Assembly (NCBI RefSeq): GCF_000442255.1
Contig: NZ_KE557276.1
Coordinates: 58,835 to 122,834 of the forward strand
Direction: 5' to 3'
DNA from: Salipiger mucosus DSM 16094
GTDB taxonomy: Bacteria > Pseudomonadota > Alphaproteobacteria > Rhodobacterales > Rhodobacteraceae
Length of the DNA: 64,000 bases
Below the pieces are notes generated by a model that was given only the letters and a program-made list of their open reading frames with translations, was not told where the DNA came from and ran no database searches. Positions 50,525 to 59,951 of the stretch are shown piece by piece. How positions within the stretch are numbered: position 1 is the stretch's first letter; the number at the start of each line of letters is the position of its first letter. Position numbers and translations under genes: made by a program.

Positions 50525-51006
50525 GGGCCGTAGCGGCGGCGCTCGATGGTGACGCGCCCCTCGGCGTCGGTGCGGATCACCGCCAGATCGCCGTAGCCCA
50601 GCGGCGGTGCGCCGGGCAGGCCGAGGGTCTCCCAGATCGTGGTGATGTTGCCCTTGTTGCCGACCCAGACGACGCTGCGCCCGGCGGATTCGCGCGCAAG
50701 CCGCGCGGTGGGGGCCTGCGGTGCGCGGGTCTCGACCGGCAGGCCGCGTGCCTCGGCGAGCGGGGCGGCGGTGTCGAGGTTGCGCTGGATGTCGGGCGAA
50801 TAAATCGCGTCGATCGGCGCGCCTTCCAGCGCGGCGACCAGTGCCCGGGCGCGGTCACGGCCGAGGTCGCTGAGGTTTTCGGCCGCGCGGTCGCCGTGGC
50901 GGGTCATGTAGATGGTGGTGTCGGGCGCGATGTTCACCGGCCCGGTTTCAGCGCAGGCCGCGAGGCCCGCGCAGGCGGCGATCAGCAGGAAGTAGCGGCG
51001 GAGCAT
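50521..51006 (-). CDS. Histidine phosphatase family lipoprotein
   Basis: A 161-residue exported protein with a lipobox (LIAACAGLAAC) and a phosphoglycerate-mutase-like domain. The catalytic histidine is in YMTRHGDRAAENLSDLGRDR and a second Arg in YSPDIQRNLDTAAP. The domain is short compared with cytosolic members. It would sit on the periplasmic side of a membrane; substrate unknown. Its start lies just downstream of the ileS terminator. Confidence 0.8.
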   Translation of the reverse strand: MLRRYFLLIAACAGLAACAETGPVNIAPDTTIYMTRHGDRAAENLSDLGRDRARALVAALEGAPIDAIYSPDIQRNLDTAAPLAEARGLPVETRAPQAPTARLARESAGRSVVWVGNKGNITTIWETLGLPGAPPLGYGDLAVIRTDAEGRVTIERRRYGP

Positions 51007-51023
51007 GATGGAGAATCCCGGAC

Positions 51024-51056
51024 AAGAAAGGCCGGAAGGGTAGTCCCCTTCCGGCC
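51024..51056 (-). terminator. Intrinsic terminator of ileS
   Basis: GGCCGGAAGGG (51030-51040) and CCCTTCCGGCC (51046-51056) give a perfect 11-bp stem with a 5-base loop. Read leftward it is followed by TTTCTT, 27 bases after the ileS stop. Confidence 0.85.
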
Positions 51057-51082
51057 GTTTGCGAAGCGATTTTCCGCGGTGC

Positions 51083-54070
51083 TCAGCCGAGCGCCGCGTC
51101 GCAGCGGGCGCAGGTGCCCTCGTGCTTGTGCGTGCCGACGTCGGGCAGGATCTTCCAGCAGCGCTGGCATTTCTCGCCCTCGGCCTTTTCGAAGACGACG
51201 CCCACGTTCGGCACCTCGGCCATGCGGAAGGCCTCCGGCGGGACCGGGTCGGCGGTCACGGTGATGTCCGAGGTGATGCACATGTCCTCGAAGTTCACCG
51301 TCTTGAGCGCCGCCAGGATCTCCGGATCCTCGACGTGGACCACCGGGGCGGCCTCGAGCGAGGCGCCGATGACCTTGTCGCTGCGCTGGATCTCGAGCGC
51401 GGCGGTCACCACGCGCCGGGCCTGGCGCACCTTCTGCCACTTGCCGGCAAGCTCGGGGTCGCGCCACGCGGCGGGCGTCTCGGGGATGTCCTGCAGGTGC
51501 ACCGAGCTCTCCTGGCCGGGGAAGCGGTCGAGCCAGACGTCCTCCATCGTGAAGACGAGGATCGGCGCCAGCCAGGTCGTCAGCCGGTGGAAGAGCAGGT
51601 CCATCACCGTCCGCGCCGCGCGGCGCCGCGCGGTGTCGCCGTCGCAATAGAGCGCGTCCTTGCGGATGTCGAAGTAGAAGGCCGAGAGGTCGACCGTGCA
51701 GAAGGTGAAGACCTGGCTGAAGACGTGCTGGAAGTCGAAGGCGCGGTAGCCCTCGTGCACGACCTGGTCGAGTTCGGCCAGCCGGTGCAGCACCCAGCGC
51801 TCGAGTTCCGGCATCTCGGCCGGATCGACGCGGTCGGCCTCGGAGAAGTGCCCCAGCGCGCCCAGCATGAACCGCATGGTGTTGCGCAGGCGGCGGTAGC
51901 TGTCGGCGGTGCCCTTGAGGATCTCGGGGCCGATGCGCTGGTCGGCGGTGTAGTCGGTCTGCGCCACCCAGAGCCGCAGGATGTCGGCGCCGTACTGCTT
52001 CACGACCTCGTCGGGGGCGATCACGTTGCCCAGCGACTTGGACATCTTGTTGCCCTTCTCGTCGAGCGTGAAGCCGTGGGTTACCACGTTGCGGTATGGC
52101 GCGCGGCCCATGGTCCCGCAGGCCTGCAGCAGCGAGGAGTGGAACCAGCCGCGGTGCTGGTCGGTGCCCTCCATGTAGACGTCGGCGATGCCGTCCTGGG
52201 TGCCGTCCTCGCGGTCGCGCAGCACGAAGGCATGGGTCGAGCCGCTGTCGAACCAGACGTCGAGGATGTCGAAGACCTGTTCCCACTCGGCCGGGTCGTA
52301 GTCGGGCGCGAGGAAGCGCTCCTTGGCGCCCTCGACGTACCAGGCGTCCGCGCCCTCGGCCTCGAAGGCCTCGGCGATGCGGGCGTTGACCTTGTCGTCG
52401 CGCAGCAGGAAGTCGGGGTCGGTCGGCAGCGCGCCCTTCTTCGTGAAGCAGGTGAGCGGGACGCCCCAGGCGCGCTGGCGGCTCAGCACCCAGTCGGGAC
52501 GCGTCTCGATCATCGAGTGCAGGCGATTGCGGCCCGAGGGCGGGGTGAATTTCACCAGCTCGTCGATGGAGCGCAGCGCGCGCTCGCGGATCGTGGTGCC
52601 GTAGCCGTCGTGGCCGTCGCCGACCTCGCGGTCGATGGCGGCGAACCACTGCGGCGTGTTGCGGAAGATGACCGGTGCCTTGGAGCGCCACGAATGGGGG
52701 TAGCTGTGGGTCATGCGGCCGCGCGCGATGAGGCCGCCGGCCTCGACCAGCTTGGCGATCACCGCGCCGTTCGCCTTGCCTTCCTTGCCCTTGCGGTCGA
52801 AGACCGTGAGCCCGGCGAAGAATGGCACATGCGGCAGGAATTCCGATTCCTCGCCCACGTTGTGCGTCATCCGGTCGAGCCAGCCGCGCTTGAGGAAGCT
52901 CTCGTAGTCGTCCGCGCCGTGGCTGGGGGCGGTGTGCACGAAGCCGGTGCCGGCGTCGTCGGTGACATAGTCCGCGTCGATCATCGGCACGTCGTAGTCC
53001 CAGAAGCCCTCGGCGCCCTCGGCCCCGTTCAGTGGGTGCTCGAGCGTCAGCGTCGACAGCTCCTGCGGCGAGACATCGCGCAGGCGGCGATACATCGTGT
53101 CCTCAAGCCGCGCGGCCGAGAGCGTCTGCTCGGCCAGCGCGTCGGCGAGGATGTAGCGGTCGCCGATCCTGGCCCAGCATTCCTCGGGGCGGCCGGTGAC
53201 CTCGTAGAGGCCGTAGGCGATCTCGGGCGAGTAGGCGACGGCCCGGTTCGAGGGGATGGTCCAGGGCGTGGTGGTCCAGATCACCACCTTGGCGCCCTGC
53301 AGGTCCTTGGCCAGAAGCTCGGAGTCGGCGCCGGCGAAATCGTCGTCCTCGCCCTCGGGCATGGCGACATGGCCGCCGCGCGCGATGCGGAAGGGCACCC
53401 AGATCGTGCTGCTCTTGTGGTCGTGATACTCGATCTCGGCCTCGGCCAGCGCGGTCTTCTCGACCGGCGACCACATCACCGGCTTGGAGCCCTGGTAGAG
53501 CGTGCCGGTCATGAGGAATTTCATGAACTCCTCGGCGATCACGCGCTCGGCGTGGAAGTTCATGGTGAGGTAGGGATCGGCCCAGTTGCCGGTGATCCCG
53601 AGGCGCTTGAACTCGTCGCGCTGGACGTCGATCCAGCCCTCGGCGAAGCGGCGGCATTCCTGGCGGAAGTCGACGACCGGCACCTCGTCCTTGTTCTTGC
53701 CCTTGGCGCGGTACTGCTCCTCGATCTTCCACTCGATGGGCAGGCCGTGGCAGTCCCAGCCGGGGACGTAGCGCGCCTCGTGGCCCATCATCTGGTGGGC
53801 GCGCACGATCATGTCCTTGATCGTCTTGTTCAGCGCGTGACCGATGTGCAGGTGCCCGTTGGCGTACGGAGGGCCGTCGTGCAGCGTGAAGGGCGGGCGG
53901 TCGCCGGCCTGCGCACGCAGGCGGTCGTAGATGCCGATCTTCTCCCACCGCTCGAGCCAGCCGGGCTCTCGCTTGGGCAGACCCGCGCGCATCGGAAAGT
54001 CCGTGCGGGGCAGGTTCAGCGTGTCCTTGTAGTCGGTCGTCTTGGAAGTATCAGGCGTGTCGGCGCACAT
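51083..54070 (-). CDS. ileS: Isoleucyl-tRNA synthetase
   Basis: A 995-residue class I synthetase that charges tRNA-Ile. HIGH motif as HIGH at residues 75-78 (GHLHIGHALNK), KMSKS at 675-679 (KGNKMSKSLGN), the editing domain with TTTPWTIPSNRAVAYSP and the signature GWDCHGLPIEWK. A C-terminal zinc finger is formed by EKCQRCWKILPDVG and CARCDAALG, which places it in the bacterial type. The ATG at 54070 has no strong ribosome binding site immediately before it. A 420-base gene-free region lies upstream, and a terminator follows. Confidence 0.97.
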   Translation of the reverse strand: MCADTPDTSKTTDYKDTLNLPRTDFPMRAGLPKREPGWLERWEKIGIYDRLRAQAGDRPPFTLHDGPPYANGHLHIGHALNKTIKDMIVRAHQMMGHEARYVPGWDCHGLPIEWKIEEQYRAKGKNKDEVPVVDFRQECRRFAEGWIDVQRDEFKRLGITGNWADPYLTMNFHAERVIAEEFMKFLMTGTLYQGSKPVMWSPVEKTALAEAEIEYHDHKSSTIWVPFRIARGGHVAMPEGEDDDFAGADSELLAKDLQGAKVVIWTTTPWTIPSNRAVAYSPEIAYGLYEVTGRPEECWARIGDRYILADALAEQTLSAARLEDTMYRRLRDVSPQELSTLTLEHPLNGAEGAEGFWDYDVPMIDADYVTDDAGTGFVHTAPSHGADDYESFLKRGWLDRMTHNVGEESEFLPHVPFFAGLTVFDRKGKEGKANGAVIAKLVEAGGLIARGRMTHSYPHSWRSKAPVIFRNTPQWFAAIDREVGDGHDGYGTTIRERALRSIDELVKFTPPSGRNRLHSMIETRPDWVLSRQRAWGVPLTCFTKKGALPTDPDFLLRDDKVNARIAEAFEAEGADAWYVEGAKERFLAPDYDPAEWEQVFDILDVWFDSGSTHAFVLRDREDGTQDGIADVYMEGTDQHRGWFHSSLLQACGTMGRAPYRNVVTHGFTLDEKGNKMSKSLGNVIAPDEVVKQYGADILRLWVAQTDYTADQRIGPEILKGTADSYRRLRNTMRFMLGALGHFSEADRVDPAEMPELERWVLHRLAELDQVVHEGYRAFDFQHVFSQVFTFCTVDLSAFYFDIRKDALYCDGDTARRRAARTVMDLLFHRLTTWLAPILVFTMEDVWLDRFPGQESSVHLQDIPETPAAWRDPELAGKWQKVRQARRVVTAALEIQRSDKVIGASLEAAPVVHVEDPEILAALKTVNFEDMCITSDITVTADPVPPEAFRMAEVPNVGVVFEKAEGEKCQRCWKILPDVGTHKHEGTCARCDAALG

Positions 54071-54494
54071 GGGATCGGTCCCGGAAGGTCGGTGTCGTCA
54101 TGAAAGATGAAGGGCGGCGCGGCGGGGCGGACGCCTTGTCCCGGCGACTCCTGCTGTCAGAGCGCCGGGCATGTAATTCGATGGATGATCGCGAGACAGG
54201 TCATCTTGCGCGGCCTTATAGGCGCGCGACTCGCGATGGTCCAGAGGCAGCGGGCGCGCAGGTTGGGGGGCGGAAATCCACCGCCCCGACGGGATCTTGC
54301 GCCGGTTCCCGCCGATCGGGTCCCGGGGCGGTGGCTGGACGGCGGGGATCGGCGCAGGACGCGGGCCGGTTGTGGCGGTCGCATGCCGGTTTCGGGGCCT
54401 TCGCGCGAAGACCTGGGCCGGAAGCCGCGGTTCGTGGTTGGTGCTGTGTAAAGGCGCCGCCCGTGGCGCCGCACCATGCTGCAAGGACGCTGCC
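54071..54494. other. Gene-free region upstream of ileS
   Basis: About 420 bases of high GC with only unconvincing open frames. It should hold the ileS promoter and that of the small membrane gene on the right. A palindromic hairpin GGCGCC-GCCCGT-GGCGCC (54453-54470) lies before the latter. I found no T-box signature (no GGTGG-type element with a terminator) and no tRNA. Confidence 0.5.
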
Positions 54495-54707
54495 ATGCCC
54501 CGCGATACCAACGAACTGCCCCACGCGATGCTCTACGAGGACGTGTCGTCTCCGCGCCTGATCGCCGCCCGCCGCAGCGGCGGCTTCCTCGCCAGCCTGC
54601 TGGTCGGCGTGCTGATCGCGCTGGGTCTTATCGTCGGCATCAGCCTCCTGCGCACGACCGAACCGGTCGCGCCGCCCCCGGGCGGCACGTCGGCGCTGCT
54701 GGAGTGA
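54495..54707 (+). CDS. Small single-pass membrane protein, function unknown
   Basis: A 70-residue protein with a polar N-terminus (MPRDTNELPHAMLYEDVSSP), one transmembrane helix (FLASLLVGVLIALGLIVGIS) and a short Pro-rich tail. AAGGA seven bases upstream fixes the ATG. It resembles in size and layout the protein at 5618 but not in sequence. It converges on the CBU_0592-like gene. Confidence 0.65.
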   Translation: MPRDTNELPHAMLYEDVSSPRLIAARRSGGFLASLLVGVLIALGLIVGISLLRTTEPVAPPPGGTSALLE

Positions 54708-54721
54708 CGTGCGGGCCGGGC

Positions 54722-55093
54722 TCAGGCCGATGCCGGCACCTCGTGCGGCTGCAGCCCCGCGGCCGGTGACTGCGGCGCCGGGTGATGCAGCGGGACGGGG
54801 ATATGCGCGATGCGGCGTTCGCGCATCCGGGCCTGCAGCCGGATCGTCATGGCGCCAAGGCCGGTGACGATCCAGAAGCTCTGGATCATCAGCGACGCGA
54901 GGTTGAAGTCATGCACGAGCGAGACCGTGACACAGACGGCCGCGATCGTGTTGAGGCCGAAATAGAGCATGCTGTCGCCCGAGATGGCCCTGGCCGACAG
55001 CATGGCGTAGCTGCCCGCGTAGAAGAGGAAGCCGATGACGCCGAGGCTGCGGGAAAAGTCGGCGAAATCCAGTCCGGCAAGCGGATCGGGCAT
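54722..55093 (-). CDS. CBU_0592-like integral membrane protein
   Basis: A membrane protein of about 123 residues with three hydrophobic helices, FSRSLGVIGFLFYAGSYAML, MLYFGLNTIAAVCVTVSLVH and LMIQSFWIVTGLGAMTIRL, spaced as in the CBU_0592 domain family (function unknown). The tail is His/Pro-rich. The start is uncertain: ATG at 55093 (GGGG upstream) is used here, with in-frame ATGs at 55111 and 55120. Confidence 0.7.
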   Translation of the reverse strand: MPDPLAGLDFADFSRSLGVIGFLFYAGSYAMLSARAISGDSMLYFGLNTIAAVCVTVSLVHDFNLASLMIQSFWIVTGLGAMTIRLQARMRERRIAHIPVPLHHPAPQSPAAGLQPHEVPASA

Positions 55094-55234
55094 GAAACGA
55101 TCCCCGTTCATGAAATGCATCTGGAGTTTTGTCGGGTCTTTCAGCGCCGGAATTCAGTTGGCGCGATGACGTGACGGTAGCAGCGAATCGCCCTCCGCGG
55201 CACGGTGGAATTCCTGACCCGCGGACTGTGGGCC

Positions 55235-55936
55235 TCACGCCGAGAAGAGCGTGCCCACGACGTAGGCGATTCCCGCCGCCGCGCCCCCGATCAGCAGCGT
55301 TTCCGTGCCCGATCGCCACCACGGCGCCAGGGACCAATGGCTCTTGTAGGCGCCGATCCCGAAGAAGGTGACCAGCGTCAGGACCGTCGCCAGTTCGAAG
55401 GCGCTTGCCAGGGCCAGCAGGAAGGGCAGCAGAGGCACCATCCCGGCGGCGAGGAAGGCGCCGAAGGTCGCCAGCGCCGCGCGCATCGGGTGCGGGTCAT
55501 GCGCGCTGAGACCGTGCTCTCCGTCGAGCAGAAGCGCGATCCAGCGGTCGCGGTCCTGCGTGACCTGGTCGGTCGCGGCTTCGAGCGTGTCGCCCGAGAG
55601 CCCCTTGTCGGCCAGCGTGGCGCGCAGCGCGGTGCGGGCCTCGGCGGGGTCGCGGTCGATCCGTGCCGCCTCGAGGCCGCGCAGGCGGGCAAGGTCGTCG
55701 TGCTCGGCCTTGGTGGCCGAGTAGTTGCCGGCGGCCATGGAAAAGCCGTCGGCCAGCACGTTGGCGAACCCCAGCGCGAGGATCACGAAGGGCGAGAGCC
55801 CCGCGCCCGCGACGCCCGCGACGATGGCGAAGGTGGTGACGGAGCCGTCGATGGCCCCGTAGACGATGTCGCGCAGGTGGCCGTGCCCGTCGCGGCGCGG
55901 CGGGGCTGGAGTGTCGGTCTTGCTGGGTTCGGTCAT
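55235..55936 (-). CDS. VIT1/CCC1 family transporter
   Basis: A 233-residue membrane protein of the vacuolar iron transporter family, which moves Fe(II) or Mn(II). The N-terminal half shows DIVYGAIDGSVTTFAIVAGV and FANVLADGFSMAAGNYSATK, the classic family signatures; a cytosolic metal-binding helical domain with several Glu/Asp follows, then three C-terminal helices (PLLPFLLALASAFELATVLT, LVTFFGIGAY and LLIGGAAAGIAYVVGTLF). The direction in bacteria would be efflux of metal from the cytosol. ATG 55936. The neighbouring sit operon imports the same metals. Confidence 0.88.
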   Translation of the reverse strand: MTEPSKTDTPAPPRRDGHGHLRDIVYGAIDGSVTTFAIVAGVAGAGLSPFVILALGFANVLADGFSMAAGNYSATKAEHDDLARLRGLEAARIDRDPAEARTALRATLADKGLSGDTLEAATDQVTQDRDRWIALLLDGEHGLSAHDPHPMRAALATFGAFLAAGMVPLLPFLLALASAFELATVLTLVTFFGIGAYKSHWSLAPWWRSGTETLLIGGAAAGIAYVVGTLFSA

Positions 55937-56006
55937 GGCATGTCCCTGGCTGGGCACAGCCTCGCAGGCCGGGGCCCGCGCGGCCATGAGCCATGTCAAG
56001 ATCGGG

Positions 56007-57014
56007 CTACTTGCCCGAGGTCTGCACGAGGCCCGACAGCGATGTGCGGATGATCTCCCGCACCGAGGGGCGCTTGCGGCGGGCGAAGGGCAGGGGGCGG
56101 CAGACCTCGATCGCGGCGACGCCGACGCGGGCGGTGAGCGCCCCGTTCATCAGCCCCTCGCCGAAGCGCCGCGAGAGCTTGGCAAGGATGCCGCCGCCCA
56201 GCACCGGCTCGAGCATGTCGTCGGCCACGGCCACCGCGCCGGTCGCCACGAGGTGCGACATCACCGCCCGCAGCAGCCGCCAGCTGCCCAGCGTCCCCGA
56301 GCGTCCGCCGTAGATCTCGGCAATCCGCCGGATCATGCGCACGTTGGCCGAAAGCGCCGCCACCACGTCGGCCAGCGCCAGCGGCACCAGTGCGGTCACG
56401 GCCGCCACCTGCCGGGCCGCGGCCTCGACCTCGCGCCGTGCGGCGGCGTCGAGCGGGGCCAGCAGCTCGGTCTCGGCGACGCCCAGCAGGCCCGAGGCAT
56501 CGAAGACCTCGGCCTCGCGCTCGCGCAGGCGCTCGCGCCCCCAGCGGGTGTCGTCGCGGCCCTTGTAGAGCGCCGCGAGATCGCGCGTCACGGCGCGCGC
56601 GGCCTTGAGGTCCTCGCCCGCGAGCGCCGCGTCGGCGGCGCGGTGCAGCGCGTCGACGCGCTTGAGCCGCGAGATGACGGCGATCTCCTTGACCACGATC
56701 ATCACCACGACCAGCGCGAAGAGCGCCATAAGCGCGGTCACCGCCCAGCCCAGCCAGGGCACGGAGGCCACGAGGTCGGTCACGAAGCGCCAGGCGGCGA
56801 TCGAGACCAGCGTGCCCACCAGCATCCCCAGCAGCGCCCAGAACCAGCGCGCCAGCCGCGACGAGCGGCGCGAGGTGAGCGCGGCGACGGTGGTCATCGC
56901 CTCGCCGCGCGGACCGGGGCTTTCGGGGTCGGGGACGGGCGGCGCCTCGGACGGGGTCTGGCCCGGAGCAGACTCGTCGAGGTCGATGAGAACGGGGCCC
57001 TTGCGGTCACTCAT
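56007..57014 (-). CDS. YcjF/TIGR01620 family membrane protein
   Basis: A 335-residue protein with an acidic N-terminus, two membrane helices (FWALLGMLVGTLVSIAAWRF and LGWAVTALMALFALVVVMIV) and a C-terminal DUF697-like helical domain (TALVPLALADVVAALSANVR). It is the usual partner of YcjX, encoded two genes upstream. In enterobacteria ycjX-ycjF belongs to the stress/phage-shock neighbourhood; the activity is not established. The ATG overlaps the GNAT stop by four bases. Confidence 0.85.
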   Translation of the reverse strand: MSDRKGPVLIDLDESAPGQTPSEAPPVPDPESPGPRGEAMTTVAALTSRRSSRLARWFWALLGMLVGTLVSIAAWRFVTDLVASVPWLGWAVTALMALFALVVVMIVVKEIAVISRLKRVDALHRAADAALAGEDLKAARAVTRDLAALYKGRDDTRWGRERLREREAEVFDASGLLGVAETELLAPLDAAARREVEAAARQVAAVTALVPLALADVVAALSANVRMIRRIAEIYGGRSGTLGSWRLLRAVMSHLVATGAVAVADDMLEPVLGGGILAKLSRRFGEGLMNGALTARVGVAAIEVCRPLPFARRKRPSVREIIRTSLSGLVQTSGK

Positions 57015-57502
57015 GGCGCGGCCTTTCCTGCGGCGTGATCCGGGGCGGCGACGGCGTGGCCTCGGCGCTCCCAGCGGTAGTGGACGTCGGGCAGCCCTTC
57101 GTCGTTGTCGCGGCCGTCGCCGAGATGCACCTCGGCAAAGCCCGCGCGTTCGTAGAACCGCCGCGCGCCGCTGTTGGCGGCAAAGGTCCAGAGCTCGAGC
57201 CGGTCGCAGGCCCGCTGAGCCTCCCCGATCAGGGCTCGGCCCAGCCCGGTCCCGCGCGCGGGACCGGCCACGAAAAGCGCGTGCACATAGGCCCCCTCGC
57301 GGGCGAGAAAGCCCAGCGGCGCGCCTGCGGCGTCCTCGGCCACGGTCACCCATCCCGCGTCGATCATCCGACCGGCGTGGGCGATGTCCTGCGCCCCGCT
57401 GTGCAGGCGCGGCTTCCAGGCGCGCTGGGCGACGGCCTCGGTCATCAGCGCGCCGAGCGTGCCGGCATCGGTCGAGCGCGCCGGGCGCAGGCGCGCGGTC
57501 AC
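57011..57502 (-). CDS. GNAT family N-acetyltransferase
   Basis: A 163-residue acetyltransferase. CoA loop VAGPARGTGLGRALIGEAQR, preceded by strand AYVHALF and followed by the motif SGARRFYERAGFAEVHLGDG typical of amine or small-molecule acetylases. It is inserted between ycjX and ycjF and overlaps both by four bases, so it is made together with this stress-associated pair. Confidence 0.85.
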   Translation of the reverse strand: MTARLRPARSTDAGTLGALMTEAVAQRAWKPRLHSGAQDIAHAGRMIDAGWVTVAEDAAGAPLGFLAREGAYVHALFVAGPARGTGLGRALIGEAQRACDRLELWTFAANSGARRFYERAGFAEVHLGDGRDNDEGLPDVHYRWERRGHAVAAPDHAAGKAAP

Positions 57503-58950
57503 AGCCGGTCTCCGATCAGCACCTGCGCGGCCCGGTCGAGCCGGATGTGCGGCGGGCCCTCGCCGGGCTTCAGCGTCAGCGGCGCGGGCGCGAAGCGCAT
57601 GATGGAATAGTCGCCGTCGAGCCAGGCCTTGGCGCCGTCGCGCGCGGGCCGCAGCAGGTGGCCCGGGTCCTCGGGCAGCTCGCCGGGATGGAAGGCCGCC
57701 TGCCGCCCGCGCGTGCCGTCATCGTTGAGCAGCGTGCCCCGCACGCACTCCAGCGCCTGGCCCTGGTGGGTGATCGTCTCCTCGACGGTGGCGCGCAGGG
57801 CGGCGATGGACATGGCCTGCGTTTCGGCGCCCGAGAACTGCGCGCGATCCGCGGCCTCGCGGGTGAGCGCCTGCATGACCCCTGTCAGGCGTGCGTGCTG
57901 GGTGTGGTGCAGGTGATCGGCCTTGGTCGCGGCGAAGAGGATCTTCTCGACCCGCTTGCCCATCAGCACCTGCCGCAGGAAGGCATTCGATCCCGGCCGG
58001 AAGGCGCCGAGGATCTCGGCCATGGTGCGGCGCAGGTCCTCGACCGCGGCGGGCCCGGCGTGGATCGCCCCCAGCGCGTCGACCAGCACCACCTGCCGGT
58101 CGATGCGCGAGAAATGATCGCGGAAAAAGGGGCGCACGATCTCGCGCTTGTAGGCCTCGAACCGCCGCGCCATCTCGTCTGCGAGGCTGCCAGCCCCGCG
58201 CGAGAAGACCGAGCGACGGCGCCCCTCGCCGGTGTCGGGCAGGGGCGCGAAGGTCAGCATGGCGCTGCCTTCCTTCTCGCCCGGCAGCAGGAAGCGCCCG
58301 GGCGTGCAGTCGGAGTAGCCCGCGTCGCGCGCCCGGTGCAGCGCCGAGGTGAAGCTGGCGGCGAGCGCCTTGGCGCGCGTTTCCTCGAAAGGTCGTGCGG
58401 CGTCCTCGTTGCGGGCCATGGCAAGGAACTCGGTCGCGCCGGGGCGCTCCTGCATCCGCGCCAGCGTCTCCGCCGACCATTCGGCATAGCTCTTGTCCAT
58501 GAGCCCGAGGTCGAGCAGCCACTCGCCGGGATAGTCCACGATGTCGACATGCACCCGCCGCGCGCCCGAGAGCCCCGCCAGCAGTCCCGTCGGCCGCACC
58601 TTGAGCGAGAGCCGCAACTGGCTGATCGCGCGGGTGCTGTCGGGCCAGTGCGGCGTGCGGGCGGTGAGCGCGCCGAGGTGCGTTTCGTAGTCGAAGCGCG
58701 GCATGGTGTCGTCGGGCTGCGGCTGCAGGAAGGCGGCCAAGATTCGCCCCTCGGATTCCGCCGCGAGCTGCGGCATGCGCCCCCGGTCGAGCAGGTTCGC
58801 CACCAGCGAGGTGATGAAGACCGTCTTGCCCGCCCGCGACAGGCCGGTGACGCCAAGCCGGATGACCGGCTCGCCAAAGGTGCCGCTCAGCGAGTCCGTC
58901 ACGTTCTCGACGCCGCGTGTCAGCGTGTCGGCGATGGTTCCGATGACCAA
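57499..58950 (-). CDS. YcjX-like P-loop protein
   Basis: A 483-residue P-loop NTPase-like protein of the YcjX/DUF463 family. Walker A is GLSRAGKTVFITSL (G-x4-GKT), Walker B region VHVDIVDYPGEWLLDLGL, and a TKAD-like base-recognition motif in ILFAATKADHLHH. It may be a GTPase at the membrane together with the YcjF-like protein. The TTG start at 58950 is chosen because AAGGGGG lies 5-6 bases upstream; a longer frame reaches 59040 but has no such site. Confidence 0.88.
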   Translation of the reverse strand: MVIGTIADTLTRGVENVTDSLSGTFGEPVIRLGVTGLSRAGKTVFITSLVANLLDRGRMPQLAAESEGRILAAFLQPQPDDTMPRFDYETHLGALTARTPHWPDSTRAISQLRLSLKVRPTGLLAGLSGARRVHVDIVDYPGEWLLDLGLMDKSYAEWSAETLARMQERPGATEFLAMARNEDAARPFEETRAKALAASFTSALHRARDAGYSDCTPGRFLLPGEKEGSAMLTFAPLPDTGEGRRRSVFSRGAGSLADEMARRFEAYKREIVRPFFRDHFSRIDRQVVLVDALGAIHAGPAAVEDLRRTMAEILGAFRPGSNAFLRQVLMGKRVEKILFAATKADHLHHTQHARLTGVMQALTREAADRAQFSGAETQAMSIAALRATVEETITHQGQALECVRGTLLNDDGTRGRQAAFHPGELPEDPGHLLRPARDGAKAWLDGDYSIMRFAPAPLTLKPGEGPPHIRLDRAAQVLIGDRL

Positions 58951-59056
58951 GGATGCCCCCTTGTTTCCGTTGACCCCTAGATAGACCCGGCAGCGCGGGC
59001 TTGCCAGAGGGGGCGGCGGGATGGACGCGGGCGCGGCCATTGGCTAAGGGGCTGAC

Positions 59057-59824
59057 ATGCCCCGATACGCGCTCTTGGTGGAATACGACGGCGGGCCCTT
59101 CTCGGGCTGGCAGCGGCAGAAGGATCAGCCCTCGGTGCAGGGCGCGATCGAGGCCGCGCTGGCGAAACTCGAAAAGCGCGACCATTCCATCGCCGCCGCC
59201 GGGCGCACCGACGCGGGCGTGCATGCGCGCGGGCAGGTGGCGCATTGCGACATGGAAAAGGATTGGGACCCTTTCCGCCTGTCCGAGGCGCTGAACTTCC
59301 ACCTCAAGCCGGCGCCGGTGGCGATCCGCGCCTGCGCCCTTGTGTCCGGGGACTGGCACGCGCGCTTCTCGGCGGTGGAGCGGCGGTATGTCTTCCGCCT
59401 GCTGATGCGCCGCGCGCCCGCCACGCTCGAGGCGGGGCAGGTCTGGCGGGTGATGAACCCGCTCGACGTCGCGGCCATGCGCGAGGGTGCGGTGCACCTC
59501 GTCGGGCACCACGATTTCACGACCTTCCGCTCGACCATCTGCCAGGCCGCCTCGCCGGTGAAGACCATGGACGAGATCCGCATCGAGCCCGCGGAAACGG
59601 GCGCCGGCCCCGAGGTGCATTTCTTCCTGCGCGCGCGCAGTTTCCTTCACAACCAGGTGCGCAGCATCGTCGGCACGCTCGAGCGGGTGGGCGCGGGGAC
59701 CTGGGCCCCGGAGGATGTCAAACACGCGCTCGAGGCCCGCGACCGCGCCGCCTGCGGCCCGGTCTGCCCGCCGCAGGGGCTCTACCTCGACGGGGTGGGC
59801 TACCCCGACGATCCCTTCGCCTGA
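59057..59824 (+). CDS. truA: tRNA pseudouridine(38-40) synthase
   Basis: A 255-residue enzyme that converts U38-U40 in tRNA anticodon arms to pseudouridine. The N-terminal [20 protein letters not shown] and the catalytic [17 protein letters not shown] with the Asp in RTDAG are invariant family features; [18 protein letters not shown] is the C-terminal signature. It diverges from ycjX across about 100 bases. Confidence 0.96.
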   Translation: MPRYALLVEYDGGPFSGWQRQKDQPSVQGAIEAALAKLEKRDHSIAAAGRTDAGVHARGQVAHCDMEKDWDPFRLSEALNFHLKPAPVAIRACALVSGDWHARFSAVERRYVFRLLMRRAPATLEAGQVWRVMNPLDVAAMREGAVHLVGHHDFTTFRSTICQAASPVKTMDEIRIEPAETGAGPEVHFFLRARSFLHNQVRSIVGTLERVGAGTWAPEDVKHALEARDRAACGPVCPPQGLYLDGVGYPDDPFA

Positions 59825-59871
59825 GCCGCCGCTTCGGGGCCCAAAAATTGCGCGCGGCCCCGGATTCCCGC

Positions 59872-59899
59872 TTGCACCGAGGCGAATCCTCGGTATGAG
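59872..59899 (+). promoter_or_regulatory. Possible promoter and palindrome before the argD leader
   Basis: TTGCAC, a 16-base spacer and TATGAG could be -35 and -10. The spacer region is itself a perfect inverted repeat CCGAGG-CGAAT-CCTCGG (59877-59893). It may be a promoter with operator, or instead the first stem of a transcribed leader. Confidence 0.4.
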
Positions 59900-59906
59900 C
59901 GAGGCC

Positions 59907-59939
59907 ATGACTAACGCGCTTCGCATCCGACGAGCCTGA
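59907..59939 (+). CDS. Candidate Arg-containing leader peptide upstream of argD
   Basis: A ten-codon frame, [10 protein letters not shown], with three Arg in the last five residues (codons CGC, CGA, CGA) and a stop at 59937-59939. GAGG precedes its ATG closely; an in-frame ATG at 59895 would add four residues. It lies 119 bases before argD and is followed by the hairpin at 59952-59970. The layout suggests translation-dependent control of arginine genes by Arg supply, which is inference. Confidence 0.4.
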   Translation: MTNALRIRRA

Positions 59940-59951
59940 GCTCTTCCATCC

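Noticed and set aside
54071-54494. T-box leader or small gene upstream of ileS
   Set aside because: No specifier/antiterminator elements, and the open frames are Arg/Pro-rich without a ribosome binding site or family.
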